Assembly (NCBI GenBank): GCA_033557465.1 | Contig: CM066035.1 | Span: 924,382,522 to 924,446,521, forward strand | Reading direction: 5' to 3' | From: Ichthyophis bannanicus | Lineage: Eukaryota; Chordata; Amphibia; Gymnophiona; Ichthyophiidae | DNA: 64,000 bases | Shown here: piece after piece, positions 35,401 through 45,990 of the stretch | How the letters are laid out: each line of letters begins with the position of its first letter | Position numbering within the stretch: position 1 is the first letter of the stretch | Made by a program: the position numbers and the translations under genes | Notes under the pieces: model-generated | What the model was told of the DNA's origin: nothing | Seen by the model: only the letters and a program-made list of their open reading frames with translations | Database searches by the model: none

Positions 35401-35862
35401 GATTTCCATCGGACATACGGGTCCTACTGCAGTTTGTATTTGAAGACTCTCTTGCTGCTGCTCATGGCTCCCCTTGAGGGCAACCATGGCTTTTTCCTAC
35501 AGGCTTGCGATAGTCTAGTTAGGGAGTCCCATATGTGAGGACTGACTTCCTGCTTTCTGGAGAAAGCATAGTTACTCGTAACAGGTGTTACCTGGGGACA
35601 GCAGGAATCGGTCCTCACAACCCACCCTCCTTCCCTTGGAGTTGCTGCTTACCACTTTTTTCTTTTTGCTGTCTTTTTAGCTGTCATCTGACTGAGCAAG
35701 ATGGCACCCTTGGGTGAGAAGGGTACTACGCATGCTTTGTGGCATCTCCCAAAGACTTTTTGAAAGCTGGGGGATGCTTCTGCAAGGGCTCTGTCAGCAG
35801 ACATCACGCAGACTAATTCCTGCTGTCCCTGGAGAGCACATGTTACAGGTTAGTAACTATGC

Positions 35863-36240
35863 TTTCTCTGATTTGACCCTTACAGTGGTTTTCCTGGTGG
35901 CCATAGACTACAGCTCCGACACCTGCCTGCCAACACTGACAGTCTTTCAGTTTAATCCATCTTTTGTCTCCTTTTGAACTATGCCATCCTTTCTCCACAA
36001 GGTGCTGTCTTTTTATCTTAACCATATTGTTGGTCTGTCGCCTTCAGAAGGATCCTTTGCTATGCTTGGATGAGTGGAAAGCATTAGATACCTAGAAATT
36101 ACTAATCCCATCTATTGAAATTTTTTTGTCTGAGGAAAGGAAGGCAGTGGTTATGTCATTCATTGCCCACTGGATTAAGGCTGCCATTGATTCAGCCTAC
36201 CTAGCTGGTAAGTGCTAGTTCAGAGCTTATACTACTAGGG
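35863..36240 (+). mobile_element. DIRS recombinase fragment (continuation of the 21821-23098 remnant)
   Basis: DLTLTVVFLVAIDYSS matches the recombinase DLTLKTVFLVAICSARR block, and IAHWIKAAIDSAYLAGKC matches the SISRW/IREAISSAYIL region. It begins exactly at the right end of A-old3 and is interrupted at 36241 by a hAT transposon. Confidence 0.7.
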
Positions 36241-37409
36241 CAGTGATGGCTAACCTTTTTGAGCCCGAGTGCCCAAACTGCCGCACAAAACCAAAGAATT
36301 TCCTCAAAGTGCCAGCACGTCAATTAAAGCCCCATTTGCATAAGGTGCTTCATTTGCATAAATATTTGCATAATGTTACCATACACTAACTTTTAGTAAA
36401 CATGCCTCTTAATGAGTATATGGATAAAGAAAGACTAAAAGGTTTCTACATTACTATAATCCAGTACCAACCGCCAGGCACATTAGGAACTACTACAAAC
36501 GCTGCCCATTTAGAACCCATAGCAAACCCGCCGTATCCTAACAGCACTACCAGGACTCACAAAGCACCATACTCTACCTATCAAAAGGCAACACTGCAAA
36601 TATTAAACCAATACATCTCAGAGAACAACAATACATGACCTACTGGGGAAAGAACAAGTGGCAATGTCAAATAGGAATTATATAAACAGAATACCTCAGC
36701 TCAGTTACACATGCAGAACAGACCATCACCAAACAAGGAATCACAATTTAGAAACAGGAAGACAATAATTAAACTGGGAACCCCAAAAGCCAAACTTGGA
36801 ATATACAACAACACTGTAGAAATAAAACTATATATTAATTTCCTCTTGTACTAAACAAAGCGCAAAAATTAATGATGCACATTTCCCAGAGCTGACATAT
36901 TCCAGTTAATAAATTCAAAATAAAGAGATATTTTTCTACCTTTTGTGCATTTTTTTTCAGTTGCAATTGTTCCAGCCACTTTCTTCTGGTTTCTTCGTGT
37001 CTTCTGCTAACTCTCCATCTGCTGTCCATTTGTCCTTTCTTCTGTCATTCTCTCTCTACATCTGCTTTAACATACTAATCTTTCTCCTTTGGCTCTTTCC
37101 TCATTCCTATTTCATCTACTCAAAATTTACCCCTCCATCCTCAATCCCCACTTACTCTCCCAATACCCGGCCAATTGTAGATTTTTTATCCCTCCCACAC
37201 AAAATATTTTTCCCCTCTCCATTTTACTCTCCCAGCCCCATCCCATTCTAATCCTCCCCCAACACCAGCTCCCTTCTAGTTCCAGCCTCACCCAGCATCC
37301 ATTCCCTTCTAGTCCCTGCATCAGCCCATTTCCAGTCCTAGCAGCCCCCCAACCCAATACCAGTCCTATCCCCCCCTCATCAACCCACTTCCAGTCCTAA
37401 CCCCCCATC

Positions 37410-38758
37410 ACCCCATTTTCAGTTTAAGCCCCCCCCTATAACCCATTACCAGTCCTAACCCCCCACTTCCAGTCAGCCCCCCATAGCCCATTGCCAGTCC
37501 TAACCCCCCCATCAGCCCACAGTCCATTACCAGTCCTAACCCCATCAGCCCACCTCAAGTCCTAACCCCTCCCCATCAGCCCATTTCTTGTCCCAGCCCC
37601 CCCATAGCCCATTATCAGTCCTAAACCCCCCCATAGCCCATTACCAGTCCTAACCCCATCAGACCACCTCCAGTGTTAACCCCCCATCAGCCCATTTCCA
37701 GTCCTAACCCCACCCAACAGCCCACCTCAAGTCCTAACCCCTCCCCATCAGCCCATTAGCAGTCCTAACCCCCCCCCTAGCCCATTAGCAGTCCTAACCC
37801 CCCCTCTCTAGCCCATTAGCAGTCCTAACCCCCCCACATAGCCCATTACCAGTCCTAACCCCCATCTCCCCATTTCCCGACAGCCCCCATCAACCCACAG
37901 CCCATTAGCAGTCCTAACCCCCCCTAGCCCATTAGCAGTCCTAACCCCCCCTAGCCCATTAGCAGTCCTAACCCCCCCTAGCCCATTAGCAGTCCTAACC
38001 CCCCCCTAGCCCATTAGCAGTCCTAACCCCCCCTCCTAGCCCATTAGCAGTACTAAACCCCCCCTAGCCCATTATATGTCCTTACACCCCCTCCTAGCCC
38101 ATTAGCAGTCCTAACCCCCCCCCCCAGCCAATTAGCAGTCCTAACCCCCCCCCCAGCCCATTAGCAGTCCTAACCCCCCCTAGCCCATTAGCAGTCCTAA
38201 CCCCCCCAGCCCATTAGCAGTCCTAACCCCCCTCTCTAACCCATTAGCAGTCCTAACCCCCCCCCCATAGCCCATTACCAGTCCTAACCCATCACCCCAT
38301 TTCCAGACAGACCCCATCAGCCCTCATCACATTAGGAGTACTATCCCCCCCTAGCCCTTTATGTGTCCTAACCCCCCCTCCTAGCCCATTAGCAGTCCTA
38401 ACCCCCCCCAGCCCATTAGCAGTCCTAACCCCCCCAGCCCATTAGCAGTCCAAACCCCCCCAGCCCATTAGCAGTCCAAACCCCCCCCCTGCCCATTAGC
38501 AGTACTAACCCCCCATCACCCCATTTCCAGACAGCCCCCATCAGCCCACAGCCCATTAGCAGTCCTAACCCCCCCCCTCCTAGCCCATTAGCAGTCCAAA
38601 CCCCCCCCAGCCCATTAGCAGTCCTAACCCCCCCCCCCTAGCCCATTAGCAGTCCTAACCCCCCCCCCTCCTAGCCAATTAGCAGTCCTAACCCCCCCCA
38701 GCCCATTAGCAGTCCAAACCCCCCCCCCCCCCATTAGCATTCCAAACACCCCCCCCCC
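37410..38758. repeat. C-rich minisatellite, about 26-30 bp unit
   Basis: A unit close to AGCCCATTAGCAGTCCTAACCCCCC is repeated dozens of times with variable C runs and minor unit variants (ATTACCAGT, ATTTCCAGT). A looser version extends left to about 37230. The CCTAACCCCC part resembles but is not the vertebrate telomere repeat. Confidence 0.93.
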
Positions 38759-38775
38759 CGGCAAATTTAAAAACA

Positions 38776-39133
38776 GAAAAAGCGGGCTCTGGCTGCTGCC
38801 GCAGACGTGGCAGCATGCAGTGTCCCGCGGGGCCCCCTCCGCCCGCTAAGCCCCTCTGCAAGGGCTTTCAGATTCGCGAGGGAGACAGCGTCTCCCTCGC
38901 GTCTCTTGTTAAGCCCGCAGGGGCTAATGGGAAATTTCCCATCAGTCCCTCGCGTCTAAAGGGGCTGATGGGAAATTTCCCATTAACCCCTACGGGCTTA
39001 ACAGAGACGCGAGGGAGACGCTGTCTCCCTCGCGAATCTGAAAGCCCTTGCAGAGGGGCTTAGCGGGCGGAGGGGGCCCCGCGGGACACTGCATGCTGCC
39101 GCGTCCGCGGCAGCAGCCAGAGCCCGCTTTTTC
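38776..39133. repeat. 358-bp near-perfect inverted repeat (palindrome)
   Basis: Left arm from GAAAAAGCGGGCTCTGG to about 38948, right arm from about 38964 to 39133, almost perfectly complementary, with a loop of about 15 nt. The arms are GC-rich and contain smaller palindromes (GGGAAATTTCCC; GGAGACAGCGTCTCC). Confidence 0.92.
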
Positions 39134-39217
39134 TTTTTTTGCGGACCTTCACGCGTGCCAGCTGTAAGGCCTTCGCGTGCCACAGCTGGCACGCGTGCCA
39201 TAGGTTCGCCATCGCTG

Positions 39218-39805
39218 TACTAGGGCATAGGCCACCTCCAGGGTGACATCCATCTTGATGTCTCCAGAGGACATCTGTAAGGCATTTACCTGTTTTTTTT
39301 TTCTCTGAACACCTTTGAAGCAACACAGGTTGCATGTGGGAGCTGGAAGAGAATGCTTTTGGCATAGCACTTCTGTCAGGCGTATAGTCTTCTACTCTGG
39401 TTCTTGACTGGGTACATACCATACATCTGGACTGGTCTAAAAGGAGATAAAGGAGAAATTTTTACATGCATGATAACTTTTTCCTTGAATCCTGCTAGAC
39501 CAATGCCATGACCCATCCTGGCTACCATTGAGTGCATTCAGTACCATGCTCTGCAGAGTGAGTTGTAAGTCAAATACTTCAAGATAAATCGTAACATTGG
39601 ATTATTAACTCTTGTTTCTGAGTTTGGGTTTTTGTTCATTAATTGGAAAATTACACTGACTTCTGTGTTGCACCAGCATATATGCCCAGTAGTGACAGCT
39701 GGAAGTTGCTAAAGTCTTGCCTCCACCTGCTGGCAAGGGAGCATACATTTAAACTGGTCTAACAGGGTTCAAGGAAAGTTATCAGGCATGTGAAACCTCT
39801 CCACA
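39218..39805 (+). mobile_element. DIRS remnant: recombinase end, internal complementary region, lineage C right end
   Basis: After the hAT, the frame resumes as a degraded SRVTSILMSPEDICKAFT, matching the recombinase DICKAAT region. At 39425-39520 CTGGACTGGTCT...CCTTGAATCCTGCTAGACCA resembles the lineage C internal complementary region. At 39720-39805 a lineage C-like right end (CTGCTGGCA, AACTGGTCTAACAG, TTCAAGGAAAG) closes the element. Confidence 0.62.
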
Positions 39806-40568
39806 CAGAATAGAAGCGGTACCTATGGCTCTGACATGGGAAACCTCATGCATGATCTGGCATTTCTAGAAAGCCATAAAGCCTTGCTTATTGCAGTATT
39901 TTGAACTGTCACTTTTTGTAAGGGCAGACCTTGGCAGTCCTCGGACAAGTAAGCAATTTTAAATTTTCAGTGTTAAACACAAATTCCATTGCTAATGTAG
40001 ACTAATCTTAGCTACATCAGCCATGTATAGATTTTGGCTGCTGCTCATTCACTCTTTACTGATGTTATACAGCATAACAGATGACACTAGGATTACCCAA
40101 TTATTCTTTAAGGAGTTGCCTTTCACATTTATATTCTGTTTTAGGAAGATCAGGATGAAATCGCCCCACATCCCACTGCTTCACTCTGCAGAAATCCTGG
40201 GTGTGTTCATAGGGGTGGGTTGAGAATTGCTACTGTAAATTATTGCTGCCTTCTGGCTAACCTGATTTAACAATATGAAACTTTGGTATTTCTAATTTAA
40301 ATGTTTGGCTTATTCCTTGGTATGGACACTAATGCTGCTTTTGTGAGAAATGTTAGTCTAGTGACTGACTAGCTTTACTAAGAATCTGAAACCTGCATTG
40401 CTTAATACATTTTGGTGTTTGTCCTTTCTGTGGTTTCTTAGCTCTCAGAAACAAGCCTAAGTAGGTTTCTATAAAGGATGCAGGGCTGCTAAATGCAGCA
40501 ATAGAACAGTCGGGCTACTATATTTTGAAGACTGACTACTTTGAGATTGGAATCCATCTTAGCATGGT
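39806..40568. other. Unassigned intronic sequence upstream of ddx3x exon
   Basis: No coding homology seen. A-T-rich sequence between a DIRS right end and a piggyBac-like MITE. Confidence 0.45.
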
Positions 40569-40806
40569 TTAACACTAGACCCCCAAGGTGTGTCAATTGA
40601 CACAAATGCATCTTCAAAGGCTTATACCAGCGCCACTGCTAGAACCGTGTCAGTTATGTAATGTCACATACTGCATGTAGTAAACAAGTAACTTCAAATT
40701 AATTCACATCTGCATTTCATGCTCAACGCAGTCATCGTGATAATGCATCAAATGACGCGCTTTGGGATTTCTAGGTAAAATGCCTTTTTGGGACTTCTAG
40801 TGTTAA
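40569..40806. mobile_element. piggyBac-like MITE with TTAA ends
   Basis: Flanked by TTAA on both sides, with inverted ends CACTAGACCCCCAA (left) and, inverted, CACTAGAAGTCCCAA (right). At 238 bp it has no coding capacity. TTAA target use and CACTAGA-type ends suggest a piggyBac relative; family assignment by ends only. Confidence 0.68.
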
Positions 40807-40999
40807 ACACCTGAACCATTAATGTGGTTCACTTAGACTTTGGTACAGCGAATGAGTTATAGCCATGTGGAACACTAGGGAATTGGCAAGTTTCCAAGAA
40901 CCATAAACTTGAGGACCATGCTAAAATAGAATGTAAATGCAAAACCATTCTAGGAGTTGTCTTTGTGGCTTATGAGAAGAATTTGGACTTGAAATTAAC

Positions 41000-41215
41000 T
41001 TGGGTCACACTGCACGTGTGCTGTCTAGTCGTTGCTGACTCCTGGTGACCTAGCGGCCCCTGGACTTTCTTAGCAAGGTGTGACGAAGTAAATTCACTTT
41101 CCGAGGCAATGTAAGGTAAAGTGATTTGCCCAAGGCCACATGGAGTTCCAGTGAGAACAAACCCTGGTCTTTTGGTCACTAGGCCACTGCTTTAACCATT
41201 AGGCTACTCTACCCA
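41000..41215 (+). mobile_element. MIR/L2-like SINE fragment
   Basis: Contains AAAGTGATTTGCCCAAGGCC followed by a TCACTAGGCCACTGCTTTAA...TAGGCTACTC tail, the characteristic MIR/L2-related 3' region. It lies about 255 bp before the ddx3x exon. Confidence 0.6.
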
Positions 41216-41469
41216 ACTATATATTAAATCACTATATTGACACATTTGGCTCTTCCATTAGCCTGAATTTTTTTGGTAGCTTGACTTTGCCGGTATTGTC
41301 CAGTGGAATTCAGTGTATTTTTTCTTGAACTTAAGATTGGGCAGGGTGTATTTTTGGCCTAGGTTCTTTCACAGGTAATAGCAAACATGGGTACTTCACT
41401 TCCTCTCTAAACATAAATGTAAGTGGCTTTCATTTTTTGTTACTATCAGTAATTTGTTTTCTTTTGAAG

Positions 41470-41577
41470 ATGATTCAGGACGTGGAGGTAATGGATATAT
41501 GAATGGGTATCATGATGACCGTGACAGCCGGATGAATGGCTTTGGCTCCAGAGGAGGATCTGGACGCAATGACAGAG
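41470..41577 (+). CDS. ddx3x: ddx3x internal coding exon (N-terminal RG/DG-rich tail)
   Basis: Coding exon of 108 nt for part of the disordered N-terminal tail of the DEAD-box RNA helicase DDX3, an ATP-dependent helicase in mRNA export, translation initiation and stress granules. It follows a pyrimidine-rich tract ending TTTTGAAG and is followed by the donor GTAAAC. It completes a codon begun upstream, reads DSGRGGNGY, then a DDRDSRMNG stretch, then FGSRGGSGRNDRG, and ends one base into a Gly codon. The GRGGNGY...DDRD...MNG pattern is the extra N-terminal segment I know from amphibian DDX3/An3. The helicase core lies outside the window. The next exon is 19.4 kb downstream and joins in phase. 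A paralogue or retained pseudogene copy cannot be excluded, but the intact splice sites argue for the real gene. Confidence 0.85.
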
Positions 41578-41740
41578 GTAAACTGCTGGTGCTTGTGGGT
41601 GTGTGGATGTTTTGTTTTGAATAGAAACATACCCTTTTTTAAGCAGAATGTGCTTCTCAGTAAAGTATTGAAAACTAAGCACAGGCCATATGTTGACTTC
41701 CATACTTGCAGGTACCAATAGAAATTAACTCAAACTTCTT

Positions 41741-41912
41741 TTCCAGTTCATACTGCTAGACCAGTCCAGACAAACGGGTTATGCACCCCTGCCAGTAGAT
41801 CTTGGAGACAGAATTCTACCAGAGCTCTGATAGGCTGGAGCCTGGTGATATAATCCTACCCCTAGGGGTCTCCCTCAGTTTTTCTCTGTCTCCAGCAGAT
41901 CTGGATGCTTTT
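41741..41912 (+). repeat. Left inverted terminal repeat and stem-loop of lineage C
   Basis: Positions 41741-41880 pair, inverted, with 47335-47498 (CTAGACCAGTCCAGAC, CCTAGGGGTAGGATT and surrounding stretches). The inner arm 41791-41812 also pairs with 41883-41904, forming a local stem-loop. Confidence 0.82.
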
Positions 41913-43899
41913 TTTTTGCTCATTCAAAAATTTTTTAAATGCTTTATTTCTTTGTGATTTCTCTTGGAGAGATTATCCCCTGAGTTGCCAGTGTACTTAT
42001 CTGAGCACCAGGATGATTCCAGCTGAAGCTCCTGTGTCCTGTCTCAGAGATCGCTGATGTGCAGACTCCCCAGCACTAGTCATGAGGGCTATTTAGCTGG
42101 ATGGTAAGCCTCCTAAAATCCAGTCCCTGGGGCTGATTTTAGTGGTGAGGCAGCTGGCAGTGGTTTGAGCAGCGGTCTGTGGCTTCTCTGCACTTTCGGT
42201 ACTGTGAGTACAGAAACTGTCTTTCTCCCACTGCTGTCTGCAACTCTGTGGTAACTCGATTTATTTTTTTTTTATTTTTCAGCGATTTTAGGCATTTCTC
42301 TCATGCCTGCAACCCTCCCACCTTCTCCTTTGACTTTTTAAGTTAATTCCTTAGCTTTTGGGGGTTTTAATTCACACTTTTTGAGGTTTATTTTTGCCGG
42401 CAGCCATTTTGAATAGCTAATGAGCCCCAGTTTTTGACGGGACGCCAGATTCCTTCTCTACTGGCTTCTAACAGCTCTATTGCTGTTTAAGTTTTTTTTC
42501 CACAACACTTGCTAGCTGTGAGTTGTGAAGAGGTTCCTTTTTTCTCTGCCTATGTATTAACATAATGAATAAAAAGTACGGAAGGCATGGATAGAGAACA
42601 GGATGCAATTCAGAGCCACAGTACAATGCTAAGACACTGACCAATGGTGCAGGGCTCATGGGTTCCATCCCCCACTGTGCCCAACAAACATGGCCGGCTG
42701 AGGCATTACCTATTATGGGGAATATTGTTAAATGCCTGTTCCTGTGGGACAGTTATTTTTTTTTAGTTCTCACTATGCCTTATTCAGGTTTACGCTGCAT
42801 AGGCTGTCCGAAGAAACACAGGGACCTCATGAATCAGCTGTGCTCTTCCCCCAGCATCTTGCTTCCCTGGATGAACTTGGGTACTCCTGAGCCTGGCTTC
42901 AGTGGAGCTCTCCCTTGGCTTTACGCTGCGCTGAGTCTTTGCCACGAGAGTTTGGACATCTCAGGAAGTTCAGGTATCTTTGTCTGAAAGAAAACTGAAT
43001 AGCCTGTCTTTTTCTTTCTTGCCTCAGCTGCTCTGGGATGATTTCAACTGCATCCGGACCGGCTGCCTCTGAGTTTTGAAGTTCCTACTTTAAATTTTTA
43101 ATACACAAACTGCAGCCGGGTTACTTTGTACGTCTTACTGAATATTGTACCTGTCTTATTCAATATACCATTTGATTGGAATTTTAAGTCAGTGTTTTGG
43201 ATCCTGACTGTTTTGGGCTCGGCCTAATTAAGTATACTCACTAATCTTCATACAGCTGGGTTTCAGCTTCTACATCCCTCCCCAGAAACACCTTTCAGCC
43301 CCTACCATGGAGGTCTGAGTGGCTGCAGAGGGATCACACTCTAATTTCCCTACTTTCAGTCAATGTAATTGCCTTACCCTGACTTTGAAAGTTTCTCTGT
43401 ACCAGCACAGTGAATGACAGTTCCCTTCTCAGCTCAGTGAATACCTGACAGTTTTTCTGTGCCAGCGGCCATTTTGTTTTTCTCTTCAGTGTTTCTTTTT
43501 GGAGGGAACAGCTCTAGACAGCAGTTTCCACACATTTAAACATGCTGTGGAGGCACGTGGAGTTTCAAAATCCTTTTCTTTGAAGAGTCTTGGGTTTCCC
43601 TGAGCCTACCTTGCTAAAAAAAAAAAAAAAAAGAGGAGGAAAGGTGGTTTAAGTCTCTACAATGCTTGTTTCTCTGGCTGTATTATATGTGATATGTAAT
43701 CAGCCGAAGGGGGAATTAATAGATTGCTTGTGTTCCACCTGCACGCTGCATCCCGGAGACTTTCCCCATTCCCACTGCGCTGCTAGATGGGTTCATCAGC
43801 ACCTTATCTCCTCCCTCCTCAGAGCCCCTGCTGCAGGATCTTCCTGCAGGAAAGGATTCAGTCAGCTCCCATGTCGCTTCCACAGCCGCTGGAGGCCAC

Positions 43900-44769
43900 A
43901 GCAGCCTTGACTGACAGTGCCTTCCTCACACTCTTCCATCTGACATGACGCCTGTGCCTTTTGGAGTCTTTTGGAATATCTCCTACGCCTGCCCAGTAGC
44001 AGGCGAGCATATGGCGTGGTCTCGCAAGTGGTCCCATAAGTCCTCAGACCTTAGAGCAGTACGTCCTCCTTGGGACGTTGCATGTGCCTTGCCGGGGTAC
44101 TATGGATATTCAAGAAGACTTTAAATCTTCGGAGGTCAGCCCTGACTCGGAGTACGGAGATGGGGAATATTCTCCGTCTGTTTTCTTCGCTGACGGTTCT
44201 CAGCCTTTTTCAATAAGAGGAGTTGCCGGCTCTAATCACACAGGTGATTGAGTCGCTCCCCCTAGCTGACATGCCTGCTCCACCGGATTCTCAAATCCGG
44301 TTGCAGCCGGATCCCATTTTCCAGAGCATTCCAGAGCGGTATTGGTCAGTTATACCCTTGGTCTCCCTTTCACTTGGACCGTTGGCTGACATACCCGACA
44401 GTTGATGCATTCTGACCAGGGTCATCAGGCATACCACACTTCCGGTTGAGGGCGGAGAGGTGCTCCGCAACCAGCAAGACCTAAAGAGTTGGGAGGCTGC
44501 TAAAGACCGGTTTTCTTTCGCCCGCTATTTCCTTCTTGCAGGTGTGCGGAGGTCTAGCAGCTCGGGCCTCCCTTCGATGGATTCAGCAGCTTCCCGGTGT
44601 TCCCAAGTTGGTTCATTTCGAATCCATCGCTGCATTCTGGGCAGAAGCATTCTGTGATCTCTTGCGGCTGTCAGCTCGCTTCCTAGCACCGGTGTCGGTA
44701 GCTCGGAGATGGCTCAGCCTGCGTCAATGGGCAGCGGATGTTGCTTCATTTAAAGGCTCCAGCGTTTAG
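43900..44769 (+). pseudogene. Decayed gag-like gene of lineage C
   Basis: Several short frames together resemble the lineage B gag central block. A QDLKSWEAAKDRF segment corresponds to the QDRKMD region, VCGGLAARASLRWIQQLPG to the ASVCGAWVARACLRW region, and VARRWLSLRQWAADVAS to the SRRALWLKNWAADGSS region. Frame changes and stops are frequent. No N-terminal Cys cluster could be identified. The block runs straight into RT thumb homology at about 44770, where the missing RT core would be expected. Confidence 0.6.
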
Positions 44770-45990
44770 ATGCCATTCATCCCGGTCCACCGTTGGATGG
44801 AGGACTGGGCCGTTACTGTCTATTTTGGGATGCTTCAGGTCCTGGATTTTCTAGGGGCTGGGTGCGACACTCGTAGGGGACAGGTGTTTCTACCTCAGGA
44901 ACGTTTTCAGAAGTTCTCTCTTCAGCTCCGTCGCTGCTTGAATCAAGCGGCGCCTCGGCCTTGGGGCTACCTTCAACTCTTGGGGTCCATGGCAGCAACG
45001 ATAGCCCTTGTTCCGTGGGCAAGAGCGCTCATGCGCTGCTTGCCGACGGCGCTTCTATCTCGTTGGTCACCGGTATCAGAGAGTTATCAAATCCGGTTGC
45101 TTTTGCTTCTGCTTCTGCCGGTGCGCCGCAGTCTCCGCTGGTGGCTTCAGGCACACAATCTTCTACAGGCAGTCCCTCTGGAGTCTCTGCGCTGGATCTT
45201 GGTGACGCCAGTCGCCGACCTCTCCAGTTGGGGAGCGCCTTGCAGCTTGGCCTCGGCGCAGGGGAGTTGGTCACCTCGCGAAGCCCAAGGGTCTATCAAT
45301 TGTCTCGAGACGCGGAAAGTGCGCTTCGCCCTTCAGTTTCAGCCTCTTCTGCAGCGGCGTGTGGTTCGGATCCTGTCTGACGCCACGACGGTTGCTTACC
45401 TAAGCCGCCTAGGCGGCACGCAATGTCCGGATGTCTCACAGGTGAGGTGTTTGCTCCTCCCGTGGGCAGAGGAACTTCTTCAGGCTGTCGGCGCAGCACA
45501 TCGCAGGCATGAACAATGTGTAAGCTGATTTTCTCAGCCGGCACTCTCTGGAGCCCGGGGCTGGGCTCTGCAGCCAGATGCGTTCCGGTCCATTGTTCGC
45601 CTGTTGGGACTACCGACCATGGATCTAATGGCTACGGCGCAAACTGCCAAGGCTTCGCTGTACTTCGGCCATTGGAGGGACGAGGGAGCGCACAGCATGG
45701 ATGCTCTCTCTCAACCGTGGCCGATTCATCTTCTCCTGTGTGTTTTCCCTCCCTGATCCATGATATGCATGGTTCTCCAGCAGCTCCGAGACTGTCGCAA
45801 CCCTGTGCTCCTGCTGGCTCTGAATTGGGCTCGCGGACCATGGTATGCGGATCTCTTCCGTCTGTCTGGGGCGTCGCTGCTCCTCCTCGAGGCGTTGCTC
45901 GGCCTTCTGATTCAGGGACCGGTGGAGATGGAAGACCCGGCTCCTTACTCGCTTACGACCTGGCAATTCCACGCCGCTGGTTTGCTCGCT
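44770..45990 (+). pseudogene. RT thumb, RNase H and methyltransferase-like remnant of lineage C
   Basis: A 252-codon frame (44770-45528) starts inside the RT thumb (LDFLGAGCDTRRGQVFLP; YLQLLGSMAATIALVPWARA) and continues through a degenerate RNase H (PVADLSSWGAPC where TDAS would be; CLETRKVRFAL; LSDATTVAYL). The catalytic Asp of the first motif is lost. A methyltransferase-like part follows in pieces to about 45990 (PTMDLMATAQTAKASLYF in one frame). RT fingers and palm are missing, so no polymerase could be made. Confidence 0.7.

Larger units (their letters stand above)
23099..35862 (+). mobile_element. Decayed lineage A DIRS element (A-old3), split by B2 and an L2 LINE
   Basis: Left end at about 23099 with a terminal repeat to 23300; gag remnants 23480-24600; RT 24620-25600; RNase H start 25610-25706. 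B2 interrupts at 25707. RNase H resumes at 31850 (LELWAIYLAL). The methyltransferase-like domain is interrupted by an L2 LINE at 32162-34306 and resumes with KLPCFCSQQAYPSQMVPDTFL. The recombinase occupies about 34600-35400. An internal complementary region lies at about 35528-35620 and the right end near CAGGTTAGTAACTATGC. The order matches A-full once the insertions are removed. Confidence 0.8.
36241..39217. mobile_element. Non-autonomous hAT DNA transposon with satellite and palindrome
   Basis: Starts CAGTGATGGCTAACCTTTTT and ends with the inverse of CAGCGATGGCGAACCTATGG, so the terminal inverted repeats match in about 13 of the first 15 bases. It is flanked by a perfect 8-bp direct repeat TACTAGGG at 36233-36240 and 39218-39225, the hAT target-duplication size. 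No transposase-like frame was recognised; the ORFs inside are short and compositionally simple. It carries a C-rich minisatellite (about 37410-38758) and a large palindrome (38776-39133). It interrupts a DIRS recombinase remnant whose reading resumes on the far side. Confidence 0.9.

Noticed and set aside
36402..36638. ORF of 78 codons in the hAT as a transposase fragment
   Set aside because: No RNase H-like or dimerisation motif of hAT transposases could be seen; composition is simple.
37410..38758. Interstitial telomere repeat
   Set aside because: The unit is about 26 bp with only one CCTAACCC element; it is not (CCCTAA)n.
38815..39422. ORFs within the palindrome as genes
   Set aside because: They are the two arms of the same inverted repeat read on both strands, with no domain homology.
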